A DNA stretch of 64,000 nt from Litsea cubeba. Taxonomy: Eukaryota > Streptophyta > Magnoliopsida > Laurales > Lauraceae. A program made the translations under genes and the position numbers. Below are positions 42,126-54,820 of this stretch, in pieces. The notes beneath the pieces were generated by a model. That model saw only the letters and a program-made list of their open reading frames with translations, was not told the origin of the DNA and ran no database searches. Within the stretch, counting starts at the first letter, position 1; every line of letters starts with the position of its first letter. The DNA is taken from the NCBI GenBank assembly GCA_012931725.1, contig CM022955.1:10752885-10816884 (forward strand). Direction: 5' to 3'.

Positions 42126-44844
42126 CTTGGGGCCGAACAAATTAATATTGTCCGACCCTGAGTGGCCGAACAATAACATCTTAGATGTCACGACCCCGGC
42201 CCGAGTCCGAGATTAGACCTCCCTTAATAGAGCCAGGAACACGGTGATTTTCGGCATGCAGATCGAGGTGAAAAGTTTCATCCGCGCGTAATTTCCTACA
42301 GGTTTCCGCGGTGGGGATCCCACACATGCCTCACGAGTTAAACACAATAGAATAGCGGAAGCTTGTAGCAAACCGGATAAAATTAAACATGGTAAAACAT
42401 GACAAGTGTCAAAGTAAGCAGTAGCGTTAAGTGGTATTCCCATAAAACATTTAAAGTTAATATTTACACAAAAGATGAAGTTTTAATTACAGTTCCCTAA
42501 AAGAAAAGGCCAACACGACCTATATAAAATGGTCCAAAAAAGAATGTCATTCCCAAAATGTGTCGCAACCCTAGCACAGAACAAATGTCTAGATGACATC
42601 ATCCGCACGCCACTCGCCCACGGGTTGCAGCTCCTCAGCCACCTCCGCAAGGGCAAGGTCGGTACCTATTGCAGCAAATGTTAAGGAAGTTTAAGGCACG
42701 ACGACCTGGCAGGTGTTTATAATGAAATATAGTAAAATGTTTGCAGAAAAAGAGTAAGGGCAGGGGCAGATTTCATGATATATAAATGAAGTGTTGCAGC
42801 TAAGAGAGTGTGCGAGATAAAATAATTAGAGTAACATTTTTCAGAATCGTAAGTAAATAGTACCTCTATCGACAGTACAACCTACCAAATTGGCATCCAC
42901 ATGTCGCTACACCCTCGCCATCACACTTGGTGACAAGAGCAAAAATATACTGAAAGCCATACGGCTAGTTGAACAGAAAATACAGATATACATAATAACT
43001 AAAGTGCCAGACTCGCAAGGAGGTGGCTATCAAAATTTCGGCCATGTTCCGGTCAGAAATACATAGACCAATCTGCAGATGGTAAATTAGAAGTTAAAGG
43101 ACATCCAGACTGTTGATTAGACCGAAAGAAACTCCAAGCTTAGTGGTGTCGACTCTCAGAATCATAAAACACATATATCGGACTCATTCGGAAACTACAA
43201 ATCAAATAAGGGTTATATACATATCAGACTTACACATTCAGGGTCAAACCTACAAATGAGATACCTCTCATAATCCACAGAATTGAAAATCACGTACCCA
43301 AGATAGGGTATGACGTAGTTGGCATAAGGACGGGTTGAATAAACAAATTGACATAATGGTGAGACGAATTAGATCGATAGGACCTAGGTCTCTAGAAAAT
43401 CGAGCAGCATTCCAACATAGAATGGCTTAACCCCGAAGGGTAGGAAAAATGGCAGATCCGGGTGTCAAGGATGGAGCAGGGCAATAAATGCTCGCTTCAC
43501 ATCCCAAAACACCGCAACCATGGATCCTAATGTGTAGGGTAAGCAGAGCAAATAAATGCACGCTAAAACCCATGTAAAAGTGTCAAGTCTCATGTACGTT
43601 GTGTGTGAAAGTTGGGTACGGATAGAATACAGAGGAATCATGTAAGTATAGGAAGCATATGCTAAGTACGCAGACATGTTAACACATCATTTGGACGAGG
43701 TAAATCAATTTATGATCAAAGAGCCATTACTGCTTTCTAATTCGAAAGCGTGGTTGCCATTAACATGTCGGAGTAGTGCAAATTTGGCATTGCGCACACT
43801 TAGGCCCAGTCGCCGGTTAATTGGCTTAATAGTGTTGTAGTAGTGTGACCGGTTTCCAAAGCTCTAATTGTACGCATCCCCAAGTTTTCGGTACTCCTAC
43901 GTATCTCCGGACAACCTACTGGAGTGAAGAATTGAGTTTGAGAGCACCCCGAGAGTCAAATAATATATTTGGTAATGTTTGAGGTCATTGGTCCCAACAC
44001 CAGCCCCCTATTGTTAAGGTTCACACCATTGAACCATTCTTAGTGCATAAAATAATTGGATTTAAAGGGTTAAAAATCCATTTATAATAATTCCTTAAAT
44101 AACAGGGCATAATCGGGATTTAACAAAGCTAAATTGGGCTAAAATTGGTGGTCAAAATGGTTAAAGTGGGTCAAAGTGGTCAAAGTGAGAACGGGCCGGT
44201 CAAAGTGGGGTCAAGCTGGTCAAAGTGGGGCCCACAAGTCAGGGCCCGCGGTGCATGCAGGTTTCATGATGGCCCCCGCCAGCCAGCTAGTTGGCGAGCA
44301 CAGCCAGTCACTGGCCGGTGCCATGCAGAGAGAAGAGGGCTGATGAGGTTGTTTGTATGCCCCATGAAGAAGAATGGAATAAATAACGATAAAAAGCATG
44401 TGTTGGTAAGGTACTAAGGCCCATGGAATTATAACATATATAATAAATAAAAAGGAGGATTGACAGGTGGAAACAGTACAAGTGATAAAAATACAATAAA
44501 TATAAGGAATGGGAGTGTTAGATTGGTATGGCCGTTGGATGACTAAAATCAAGAGAGAGGGTCACATGGTTTGGTCAATGAAATTAATAAGGGGCATTTG
44601 GCGACAGGTCCAACAGTACGTTTTATAGCCTGTGGTCCAGGTCATTTTCTCATAGAGGCAGCGGTCCCCTTTTAACATTTAGTGAGTCAAAAGGACAAAA
44701 ATGTCATCTCTTTATATACTTTATAGTCACCAAAAACATACTTGTTCCGTCATACACTCCGAAATCTAAGCACCTAAATTTATGCAAATTGTGTTCATCC
44801 ACTTTCTCTACCATACACATGGCGATCTTACCTGAGAAACCGAA

Positions 44845-46225
44845 TCATCTAGACTTGAACTTAATTGAGTTTGAAATAAGTTTATCTAATTTTGGTTTGA
44901 ATTTATCTGAGCTTGATATGAAATTATTTGACTTCGACGTGTATTTATCTAAGCTTTATGTGAAGTTATCTTAGTCTGTGATCAATTAAACATGACTTTA
45001 AATAAATTTATATGTATATTACATGATTCTTCTGAGTTTGATTTCAATTTAACTACGTTTGTTATCAATTAAACAAGGTTTCAAATGAATTTATGTGACT
45101 TTGAGACAATTTTATCTGAGTTTCTTATGAAATAACATGAGTTTGGTATGAAATTAACTGGATTTTACACGATTTTATTTGACTTTAAAATGTATTCAAC
45201 TTGGTTTTAAATGAGTTTTTTTTAGTTTGCTGTGAATTTATCTAAGATCTGTATGTGTTATCTGACTTAAGCATAATATTATCCGACTTTGGTATGATGT
45301 TATCTGTGTTTGGTATGAATTTATCTAACTTTGATGCATGTGTTATCTGAGTTTTGTATGTGTTATCTGACTTTGACATAATGTTATTTGACTTTGGCAT
45401 GGTGTTATCTGTGTTTGGTATGAATTTATCTAAGTTTGATATGAAATTTATTTATTTTTACATTGAATTAATCTGAGTTTGATACGAATTAAGTGAATTT
45501 ATCTGAGTTTGCTGTGAATTTATCTAACTTTGATGTATGTGTTATCTAAGTTTTGTATGTATTATCTGACTTTGGGATAATGTTATTTGACTTTGGCATG
45601 ATGTTATCTATGTTTGGTATGAATTTATCTAAGTTTGATATGAATTTATTTATTTTTGCTTTGAATTAATCTGAGTTTGATACAAATTAAATGAATTTAT
45701 CTAAGTTTGCTGTGAGTTTATCTAACTTTGATGTATGTGTTATTTAAGTTTTGTATGTGTTATCTGACTTTGGCATAATGTTATTTGACTTTGGCATGAT
45801 GTTATCTGTGTTTGGCATGAATTTATTTAAGTCTGATATGAATTTATTTGTGTTTGCTTTGAATTAATCTGAGTTTGATACGAATTAAGTGAATTTATCG
45901 GAGTTTGCTGTGAATTTATCTAACTTTGATATCAACTTATCTGACTTTGGCGTGAGTTTATATTAGTTTATATGAATTTATCTGTGTTTGAAATTATAAC
46001 CAGTTTGAAAACAAGTTATATCACTTTTATATGAGATTATCTAACTAGATTTGGTTTGGTTTGACTAGATTTAGTTTGAATTTATCTAGCTTTGATAAAA
46101 ATTTATTTGAATATAATATAAAATTATCTGTGTTTGAAGTGAATTTAAATAAATTTGTTATGATTTTATTTGACTTTGCTTTGGACTAGGATGAGTTTGG
46201 TATCAATTTATTTGAGTTGTATATG
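44845..46225 (+). repeat. 21-bp AT-rich minisatellite within the Gypsy LTR
   Basis: The unit TTATCTAAGTTTGATATGAAT and variants (20-22 bp) are repeated more than 50 times with little interruption. Around 45290-45930 a higher-order period of about 196 bp is visible: nine units plus a 9-bp part unit, three times. Because 21 is divisible by three, short frames in it encode 7-residue repeats (LSxFDxx), as at 44849-44973; these are not regarded as genes. Confidence 0.85.
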
Positions 46226-46440
46226 TATGTGGACAGCCAAAAGCACCCAAAGGAGGGAAGATGACACAAAAAAAGCAGCACCAAGCAAGCCACGCTAGGC
46301 AAAATTTCATCAATTGTCGTTCCCTCCAATTTGCAACTTAAAATTTGATCGAAAACTCATCTTACTACATTTAAATTGGAAAATAATCTGAGAAAGATAG
46401 TGATTTGGAGTTAAAACCTAGATTTAAATTGCATGACACC

Positions 46441-46580
46441 CATTTAAATGGTTAGAAGGGCAAATGAGTCATAAAAAAATCTGATGTCACATGCTTAGGG
46501 ACCACACACCCATTTAAATGGTTAGAAGGGCAAATGAGTCATAAAAAATCTGATGTGACATGCTTAAGGACCACCACCTT
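46441..46580 (+). repeat. 70-bp tandem duplication
   Basis: CATTTAAATGGTTAGAAGGG starts at 46441 and again at 46511; the two 70-bp units differ by a few bases. Confidence 0.9.
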
Positions 46581-47419
46581 AATTAATACCATGAACAAGG
46601 GACTCTAGGCCTTAAACATTAAGTCTCTGTACTAGAGACTTTATAACACGGTACTGAGGGATCTCTCCCTAATTTTAATAAACTAGTGGGGGAAAAATGG
46701 ATGTGGACGCTGGAAACAATGAGGGGAAAGACATGTACGAAGCTTGGCCACTGGGCGCTGTGCACATGGATGCAACAGCGGTGGCTGTTGCGCGGCCAGT
46801 CAGCGGCCCGGGTGGAAGAAAATGGTGGCTCGAAAGGGGACTATGTTTAGCAAGGGATTTTGGGGGAAAAACAAAGGGGAATTCCAGCCACACTTAGGGT
46901 TGTTTTTTGCCACCATTAGGCACTAAATTAACATGCCAAAAATTGATTAAAACTTGATTAACACTAATTAACAAGATGAATTATTAGACAAACAAACACA
47001 TAAATATATACAACATGGGACTAAAATCCATGAAATTGAGCATGCATGTCATAATGAACAAACTAAACACTTGCATTAGGTCCTAAGCTTCACAAAACCC
47101 TTTTCACGGTCCTCAAATGGTTACACAGAGCCTAAGACAAAAATTCCCAAAAAATACACTCATATTTCACCCAAAATAGCAAATCAAGAAAAACTTGACC
47201 AAATCATTTGCATGTTCAGATTTGGCATGCCCCAAGGATGTAGAATCAAAATATGGAAGAGAGGGAAGGTTTTCATACCTTTAAGAATCCCAAAAATTGA
47301 AAGGAAGCTGGGAATAGGGGCCGCCCACAGTGAAATCCCACACAAACGGGTTCTAGATGAAGAGGAGATGATGGGGAAGGAGTTTCCGGAGTTTTCTCGT
47401 CGATTTGGTAGCTCGCCGG

Positions 47420-50400
47420 TGTAGACACCTCATTTGGCCCCTATGATAGCCTTAAACACCTGTAATATATAGTGATACCCCCATTTCACCCATAATTGAA
47501 TGACTAATGACATAATTCAGATTAGTAAATGACAATGAAGATGCTTTTTGATAGTTTTAGACTTAGTTCAACGACTTCTAGAAATTCATGAGAAGAAAGC
47601 CGAATCGCATTGAGATCTCGAATCCAACACACCTTTCACACAAGAAGCAGACTACTACACTAACTCTACATACTCCAGACCACTTAAGACATATTTAGGC
47701 CAGTTCTTACAAAGATTACACTTAGCTTGCCTAAATGCCATCCGATTATCCTAAGTTAGGAAGCCGGATCCATTGATCCAGAGGTCCCCCTCTTTTCTCA
47801 GCCCATAATCATTAGGACAGTTGGACCATTGGATTCTTCACTTCGAGAGCTTTCCGAAGGTATGTAGAACGTCCAAATCCGATAAGCGGATCAAAAGTTA
47901 TGAGTTTTCGAAGTTTGCCTTAGAAAGAGAAACGGAAATCCATCTAGGCACCACCCAAGTGGTCCATTGCATCTACACGCCCCAGGCTGGGCGCCCATAT
48001 TAGCCGTGACCACCTAGGCACCCCATGTGTGGCGCCCACCCTCCAAAATTACTAGTTTGGCCTAAAAAGGACCGGAACCACTCAACGTAGGGACCGAACT
48101 TTAAAAATGGAGGAACTCCACCTAGGCACCCCATGTGTGGCGCCCACATACTTCATTCCATCTAGACGCCCCATTGGTGGGCACCCATACTCTTCAACCC
48201 ACCTAGGCACCACATGTGTGGCGACCACCCTCTTATTTCACAAATTTAACTTAGGGCAGCCCGCAACCACTCCAAACAAAGACCCACACAACTTTCCATA
48301 TAGGCACCACCCTTGTGGCGCCGCCCACACTCTCCAGTCCACATAGGCACCCTGTGCTGGGCGCCTACCATGTCCAGTCCACCTGGGCACCACCCTTGTG
48401 GCGCCCAGTCAATTAAGTGCTAGTGTAGGTCCCCTCAGTTGAACATCTATCCATTCTATCCCAACTTCAGATGGGACCAAACTTTGAGAATGATCCGAAC
48501 CACGTAGGCTCCACCCCATGGGCGCCTACCATGAACCAGTCCACATAGGCACCAGCCCTGTGGCGCCCACCCTATGCAGTCACCCGGGCACCACCCCATG
48601 GGCGCCCAGCCTCTTTTCCAAACCCTAATTTATCCCAAAACACTTAAGCCGCCTTGGGATGCGTGGAACCTTCTAGAAACACGAACTAATGAAGCCCTAG
48701 CCCTCCTAAACTCATCCCAAACCTCTATTTAAGGATCTCTTAACCTCATTAATTTACAAGAGAGCTACCCTAAAAAGAGAGAAAAGTATAGAGAATAAGC
48801 AAAAGGAGAAAGGTAGCCACCATTAGAGAGAAAGCTTCAGATCTAGAAAAGAAGAAGGGGAAATAGAGGAGAAGACTTCCATATCTTCAACTAGAGCTAT
48901 GATTCTTCGCGTAAGCTTCATTCTAAGAACTTGAACTTTCTATTCTTTTATTGCATTTTATCATCATCTTTGTTTAGAAACATGCTTAGGATCATTCATG
49001 CATCATAGATCTATATTAGTTCTTGATAAAAATGGTATCAGCATCTCATCATATTAATAACATGTTTAGATTCATACCAGTGGTGTAGATCTGCATTGAT
49101 TTCGTAGTTCTAAGTGCTTAACTAGGTTAGATCTCGCATTTATAGCATCATCATCATCATTTAGATCGAGGAGATCGCGAAAGGCCTATCGCAGGAGGCT
49201 GGGCGCCACCCACTGAGCGCCTACCATCTCTGGTTTGGCTAAGCGCCACCCTCTGGGTGCCTACCCTTCCGAGACAGGGTTTGGGTTTTAGATCTCCACT
49301 TTTTACATCGTTTTCTCGTAGATTTGTTAGTTGCATCATTAGTAGTTCGCATTAGGACATCCGCATCAATTACTGAATATCGGAAATTGTGTTGAAAATC
49401 TTAAGACTGTTGTGCATTCGTTGTGATTCTTTGAAAACCCTGACTGAACAGGGTAGGCACCACAGCTGTGGCGCCCAAGTGGACTTTTCCACTTCCACAC
49501 ACAATTTTCGATCTTCCGCATTTAGTTCTTAGAAATTGCATAACAATGATATGTTTGTTTGCTTGATATGTTCTGAATTTCAAATTGTCGTTTCTATCAC
49601 ACACCACCATATCATTTGAATCATAAAGTCATAAAAACCCAAAAAAATCATAAAACATAAAACTACTTCTTCTCTTTCCTTACTCTCTAGTAAATTAGAG
49701 GAGAAACCAAAAAAACAAATTAAAGAAAAATACAAAGAAAACCCAAAAATAGTAGGTAGATAGTCTAGGTTATCAAATCTCGTGCCTAAGTAGGATAAAC
49801 CCTAAGGTTAGCTAAAATATCATAATTAATTAACTAAAGGATCAAATCATTAAGAACCCTAAAATTAATAATCTAATTAATTTGGACTGAAATTGGACTA
49901 AGGAATCACTAAGATTGATTAGGGAACCCAAATTATTAAGATAGGCTTCTCCTCCTTTGAGACTAGCTTGCTTATCCACTAAAAAAGTCCCTAATTAAGG
50001 ATTAAACACAATTAATTAAGGCTCTAATCTCACACCAATCAATACAATAAATACCTTTAATCCAAAAGATCTTGAGACCTTAATTAATTCAGATTAAAAA
50101 TAACCAAGAACTTAATTAAAAACCTAAAACTTAAAACAGATCCATCTGGGCGCCACCCCCTGGGTGCCCTGTTGCCAGATCCATCTGGGCGCCACCCCCT
50201 GGGTGCCCTGTTGCCAAGTCCATCTGGGCGCCACCCCCTAGGTGCCCTGCTGACAAGTCTTCCTGGGCACCACTCCCTGGGCGCCTAGCCTATTCATTCC
50301 CTAAGAGGCTCCACTTGAAATTTAATCTAATTAATTAAGACTTTAACCAACCCTAATTAATACACTAAAATACTCTTAACTTGAAAGACCTGAAATATTA

Positions 50401-53101
50401 ATCAACTTAAACTCGAATCTACCTACAAGATACAAAACCAACAAACCCTAAAAATATCCACCTGGGCGCCACCCCCTGGGTGCCCTGCTTGCCAATTCAC
50501 CTAGGCACCACCCCCTGGGCGCCCATCCTCTCCTGTCACTAAGACACTCCAATTGAAACGAAACTTGAATCAACACATAATAAAACATTACTAACTTAAA
50601 AGATTTGGAAACTTAATCAATCTAAACCTGAATTAATCTAAAACGAACACACAACACAAAACCAAGGCAGACATCCACCTGGGCACCACTCCTTGGGCGC
50701 CCATCCTTCCAATCCACCTGGGCACCACTCCCCTGGCGCCCATTCTTCCAATCCACCTAGGCACCACTCCCCTGGCGCCCAGCCTTCCAATCCATCTGGG
50801 CACCACTCCCCTGGCACCCATCCTATCCCTTTACTAAGAAATTCCTAATTGAGACTTCTAATTAAACCAACCCGAATTAACACATTAAAACACTTTAGGA
50901 CTTAAGAAACCTGAGACCCTAATCAATTTACCCTCGAATTAATTTAAAGAACATCGAATCAACTCGAACCTTAAGACAGCCACCTGGGCACCACTCCTTG
51001 GGCGCCCAGCCTGTCAATCCACTTAGGCACCACCCCCTTGGCACCTAGTCTGTCAATCCACCTGGGCACTACCCTCTGGGCACCCAGCCTGTGAACTCCA
51101 CCTACCCTGTCCATTCCTTAGGAAACCATTAAACCTAATTAATTGGAATCTAATTCATCCCCAACTAAACACGAATAAACACTTTCCTTCAAATCCTAAA
51201 TCCTTAAATCAATTCAAGCTTGAGTTGACCAAAGAATCATAAAACCTAACCGAACCATAAAACACATTCGTCTAGGCGCCACCCCCTGAGTGCCCATCCT
51301 GCCAGATTCACCTGGGCACCACACCCTGGGCGCCCAGCCTACTCTTTTTCAGAAAAGCCCCAATTCACAACTTAGCCCGATTAATTAACACTCAAGTTAA
51401 TCCCAATCAATATAACAGAATACTTTTAACCTTAAAACACTTGGAACCTTAATCGATTCGGACTTAATACCCAAAACCCTTTGGAACCGACCAAACCATA
51501 AAGATTCCACCTAGGCACCAATCCCTTGGCGCCTATCTTATCAATCCATCTGGGCGCCACCCCCTAGGTGCCCATCCTGCCAGGTTCACTTAGGCACCAC
51601 CCTCTGGGCGCCTAACCTACATTTCAACCCTACCCAACCAACTCAACTAAAAACTAATAATTAAACACCTTACAACTTAAACTAATTAAGACCAGAACCT
51701 AAATCAATCCCCGGACCCAAAGACCAATAATTAAATCCCATCCGGCACAACACAAAATCACAGGCGCCAGCCCCTGGGTGCCCTGCTGCCAGATCCACCT
51801 GGGCACCACTCCCTAGGCGCCCATCCTGCCAATTCACCTGGGCGCCACCCCTTTGGTGCCTATCCTTCCACTTGCACTAAAACACAAATTCTTGATTTTG
51901 TTTCAAAACCCGGACCCGCATCACTTTGACATTAGAACATCAGAGACATTAAAACATTTCTCAGATTAAAACATAGCCCTCAAAACCCCCGGGATTCCGA
52001 AAAGAGATCGAAAAGTTTGAAAAGCATAAATTGTCAGGATAGGCTCCACCCCTTGGGCGCATACCCTGTGTTTAATCTTGAATTGTGATTTTCGACTACT
52101 TCTTAGAATTCTGATTTAAATTAAAAATAACATAACTTTAAAATATAGAAAAACACATTAATCAGATCCTTAAAACATCCCTAAACCACTCTCAATCAAA
52201 ACCACAACTCACAACAAATAAAATCAATTAAGATTTTACCCAACAAACTGCTTAGGTGCAGGAATTATCAAACTTTGGCTATTTGCACCCTAGGATTAAA
52301 TTGGATTACCTTGTTAGGTAGCTTAGAGCATTAGGCTTCACCCCATCACTCTTTCTGTTCCGTTAGGGAATCGGGAAAGCTGATGTGGGCGGTCTAGGAC
52401 CTTAGGTTAAGGTTAATCCGATGATCAGTAATAAAGCATTAATTACGTAAATCCAAGTAAATCCCCTAGTTAGGCCCTTCTAACCCCATATCAAAAATCC
52501 ATAAAAACTATAAAACCAACCAAAATAAACCTAATAACGTTTTTTCCCTTTATTTCTTCCTCCACCTCAGGTGCCAGATATTTAATCGAACTTAATGATA
52601 AAAGGAAATGAAGAACTGACTTCTAAAATTGAATAAATGAGAATGACGAGATGAGATAAGTGATTTCACACACACTTTTTACTTCGGCCCATCGGCCACC
52701 CTTAAACAATCACGGCCCATCGGCCACCTCCAATCAATTACGGCCCATCGGCCTTTCATTTTTATCACTCGTGTATCGCACACGAAAAAAACAGAAATCA
52801 CAAGTCAAAATCTCATTTTTGCATCATCATTTTGATTTGAAAAGTCAGCCTTTAAACCTTATTTTGCCAAGGGATCTGAAGGGGGTACCCGGGAACGGGG
52901 CCAATCCTCTTCTTAAATATTTGGCACCTCCCCCCATTTATTTTCTTTATTTTAGTTACTTTATTTTACTTGGATTTATTATGATTATGCTGTGTGAGGA
53001 TTAACCTTTATTTGGACTTTAATTCATGACCCTAATTTGACCCTATATTAAAAAGACCCAAAGAGACCCAAATTAATGTGACAGGACAACCGTCGTGTGT
53101 T
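47420..53101 (+). mobile_element. Non-coding nested element with hairpin-motif array
   Basis: Starts TGTAGACACCTCATTTGG, an LTR-style start, and is flanked by GCCGG on both sides (47415-47419 and 53102-53106). Removing it rejoins a sensible LTR sequence. The right end reads GTGTGTT and lacks the usual CA, so the border or the element type is uncertain. No open frame of note. It is best explained as a solo LTR of a Tat/Ogre-like Gypsy element, or a non-coding derivative. Most of it is occupied by repeated GC-rich hairpin motifs. Confidence 0.55.
48017..52070 (+). repeat. Dispersed array of about 35 hairpin motifs
   Basis: The motif CACCTGGGC(G/A)CCACCCC followed by CTGGG(T/C)GCC(C) recurs about 35 times, always in the same orientation. 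GGGCACC and GGTGCCC arms can pair. It occurs in clusters of two to ten copies with 40-60 bp spacing, separated by 150-450 bp of AT-rich unique DNA. Clusters lie near 48.02-48.62, 49.2, 49.45, 50.15-50.29, 50.46-50.53, 50.67-50.82, 50.98-51.10, 51.26-51.34, 51.51-51.62, 51.76-51.87 and 52.04 kb. Confidence 0.85.
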
Positions 53102-53940
53102 GCCGGCAGCATATTAGACGAGAGGAAGAACCCATCCACTTATTTTCTCCCCACATTTCTTCGGCTTTAGTCGAAGAACGGTGTTACGGCCGTTACCATA
53201 GCTGGCGATCGTGATCCATTGATTTTGAGGGTAGTCGGAATCCTCATTTTCGATGTAAAATTTTAAATAGCATATATAGATGAATGGAGATTTCTCCATG
53301 CAAAATGCAAAACTTTCTTTCTTTTTTTTTTTTGGGGGGGGGGGGTCGAAATTCACATCGACAGTCTGCTCGATTCAAGCAAGGAAAATGGAGGAGAAGG
53401 AGGAGAAAAGGCACTGCTACAATGCTGGGAGTTCTGAGACGATGGAGAGACTGAGAGTGAGGGGAAAGGGATAAGGGTAGGTAAGATATTTATAAGCTAA
53501 GAAAAGGTGAGATGAAAAACAAACGGCATAAATTCCTCTATCCAACGAATCCTACTTTGACACTCTTCTAAGGTCAATAGAAAAAGTCAACTTTGTGGTC
53601 AAAGGGTCCAAATAATGGGTATTTTGGGATTTTCGAGGGTTTCAAGGCTCTGAATGACTGCGAGTCAAATACAAAACTTGTTTGAAACGGCGTCCTCGAT
53701 TTAATGAGCCAAAGATTATAATTTCTTAAAATTTTTGAATAACTCCCCTAGCTTTCCTGGAATTACGAAGGGAGTCCTCCAAAGTTCTCAAACTAAGTTC
53801 AAATGCACTCAAAACTTCCCAAAGCTATATAAAAGCTATTTTAATGCATAAACCTAGTTGACAACATCCGATCCCACTTAATGATCTAATCAACACAACT
53901 AATTAAGACTAATCGCGATTAATCGGGTCGAGGTCTTACA

Positions 53941-54015
53941 AGAGAGACATGGAGAATGAGAGGGAGAGGGCACAGGCAGAGGTGGGCGACGAGCAGAGAG
54001 AGGGAGAGGGGTACT
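53941..54015. repeat. Inverted partial copy of the CT-rich minisatellite
   Basis: AGAGAGACATGGAGAATGAG and the following bases are the reverse complement of phrases in 41800-42075, including the GGTGGGCGACGAGCAG spacer. It abuts the right end of the Gypsy LTR, while the CT-rich array is about 60 bp from the left end. Confidence 0.75.
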
Positions 54016-54811
54016 TTGGGGATTTCCCACAGGAATACAAAGCTTTTGAAAAAAAAGGTGTGGAATGAGCAAGTGGAGTTGTGTCAGAATAAAATATGTA
54101 GTGTGTTATAATGGTAATTTATTTTTAATTGTTTGAGATGGAATATTGTTGACTTTTGGTATGGAAAATGGAGTTTTTTTGTCTTTTAGTTAATAAATGT
54201 AGTTGCTTTTTGAATTTTTGTTGGAAAAGTTGGTGGGAGTTTTGATAAAAAGTGCTTTTGATGTGATGTTTAGGATGACTTAACTTGACTTGACTTTACT
54301 AGTCAAATTACCAAATGGGCCCTAAAGAACCCAATCGACATATCCTTCATTTCATTTTCCTGCATAGCTGAAACCCTATTCTCGTTTCTTCCTCTTCTTC
54401 TCCTCTCTCGCTTCTCATTTATTCCTTCTTATTTCTCAGTTATAATAAGTAGAAGTTAGTATAAGTAGTATGAAAGTTAGAAAGTGCAAGTCATATGTGA
54501 TTAGAAGTTATAGAAAGTGGATGTGTTACGTGGAGCTAGCTTTTTTGCAAGTAGAGTGTGAATTGAAAGTTACAATAATTGGTCGTTCATGTGTAAGTGG
54601 AACGAGAGGTTTATTGCAAGTTGTTGAGTTGAATACCACTTTAAGGGTTTGTACTCTGGCCTTATGTGTGTGAAGAAATTTTTTGAGTTTCCTTGTCTTG
54701 CAATAAATCTTCTATATGTAGGTATATTATTTGCTTATTACATCTGATGCATGTATTTCCTATATTTCAACAATTTCTAAATATAATTGAAAATTAATTT
54801 TTTCTACGTTT
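54016..54811. other. No gene recognised
   Basis: AT-rich sequence with a pyrimidine-rich stretch (54360-54440) that resembles a plant 5' leader, but no open frame of known type follows. The 67-codon frame at 54470-54673 has no recognisable features. Confidence 0.35.
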
Positions 54812-54820
54812 ATCAAAATA

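Larger units (their letters stand above)
42186..53940 (+). mobile_element. Long Gypsy-type LTR (solo or LTR-like element), interrupted
   Basis: The left end TGTCACGACCCCGGCCCGAG and right end CGGGTCGAGGTCTTACA form an imperfect terminal inverted repeat of the kind seen in plant Gypsy LTRs. Typical LTR wording (repeated GGTCAAAGTGG around 44150-44240) is present and no coding sequence. Without the nested element at 47420-53101 its length is about 6.1 kb, swollen by a 21-bp minisatellite. No second copy is in the window, so it is read as a solo LTR. Flanks TTAGA and AGAGA are not a convincing target duplication. Confidence 0.6.

Noticed and set aside
41592..42216. Overlapping plus-strand frames of 189 and 202 codons and a 127-codon minus-strand frame
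   Set aside because: Pure Ser/Pro/Leu or Arg/Glu/Gly composition produced by the CT-rich minisatellite; no domain, splice signal or start context.
44849..44974. Heptad-like peptide LSxFDxx that could suggest a coiled-coil gene
   Set aside because: It is the translation of a 21-bp minisatellite and is interrupted by stops within about 60 codons.
50633..50821. Minus-strand 62-codon frame with a repeated Gly-Ala-Arg-Gly pattern
   Set aside because: It is a translation of four consecutive hairpin motifs, not a gene.
48017..52070. Possible CRISPR-like array
   Set aside because: Repeats are imperfect, spacing ranges from 30 to several hundred bp, and the context is a plant transposable element.
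54470..54673. 67-codon frame after a leader-like pyrimidine stretch
   Set aside because: No recognisable domain; surrounding sequence gives no further exon.
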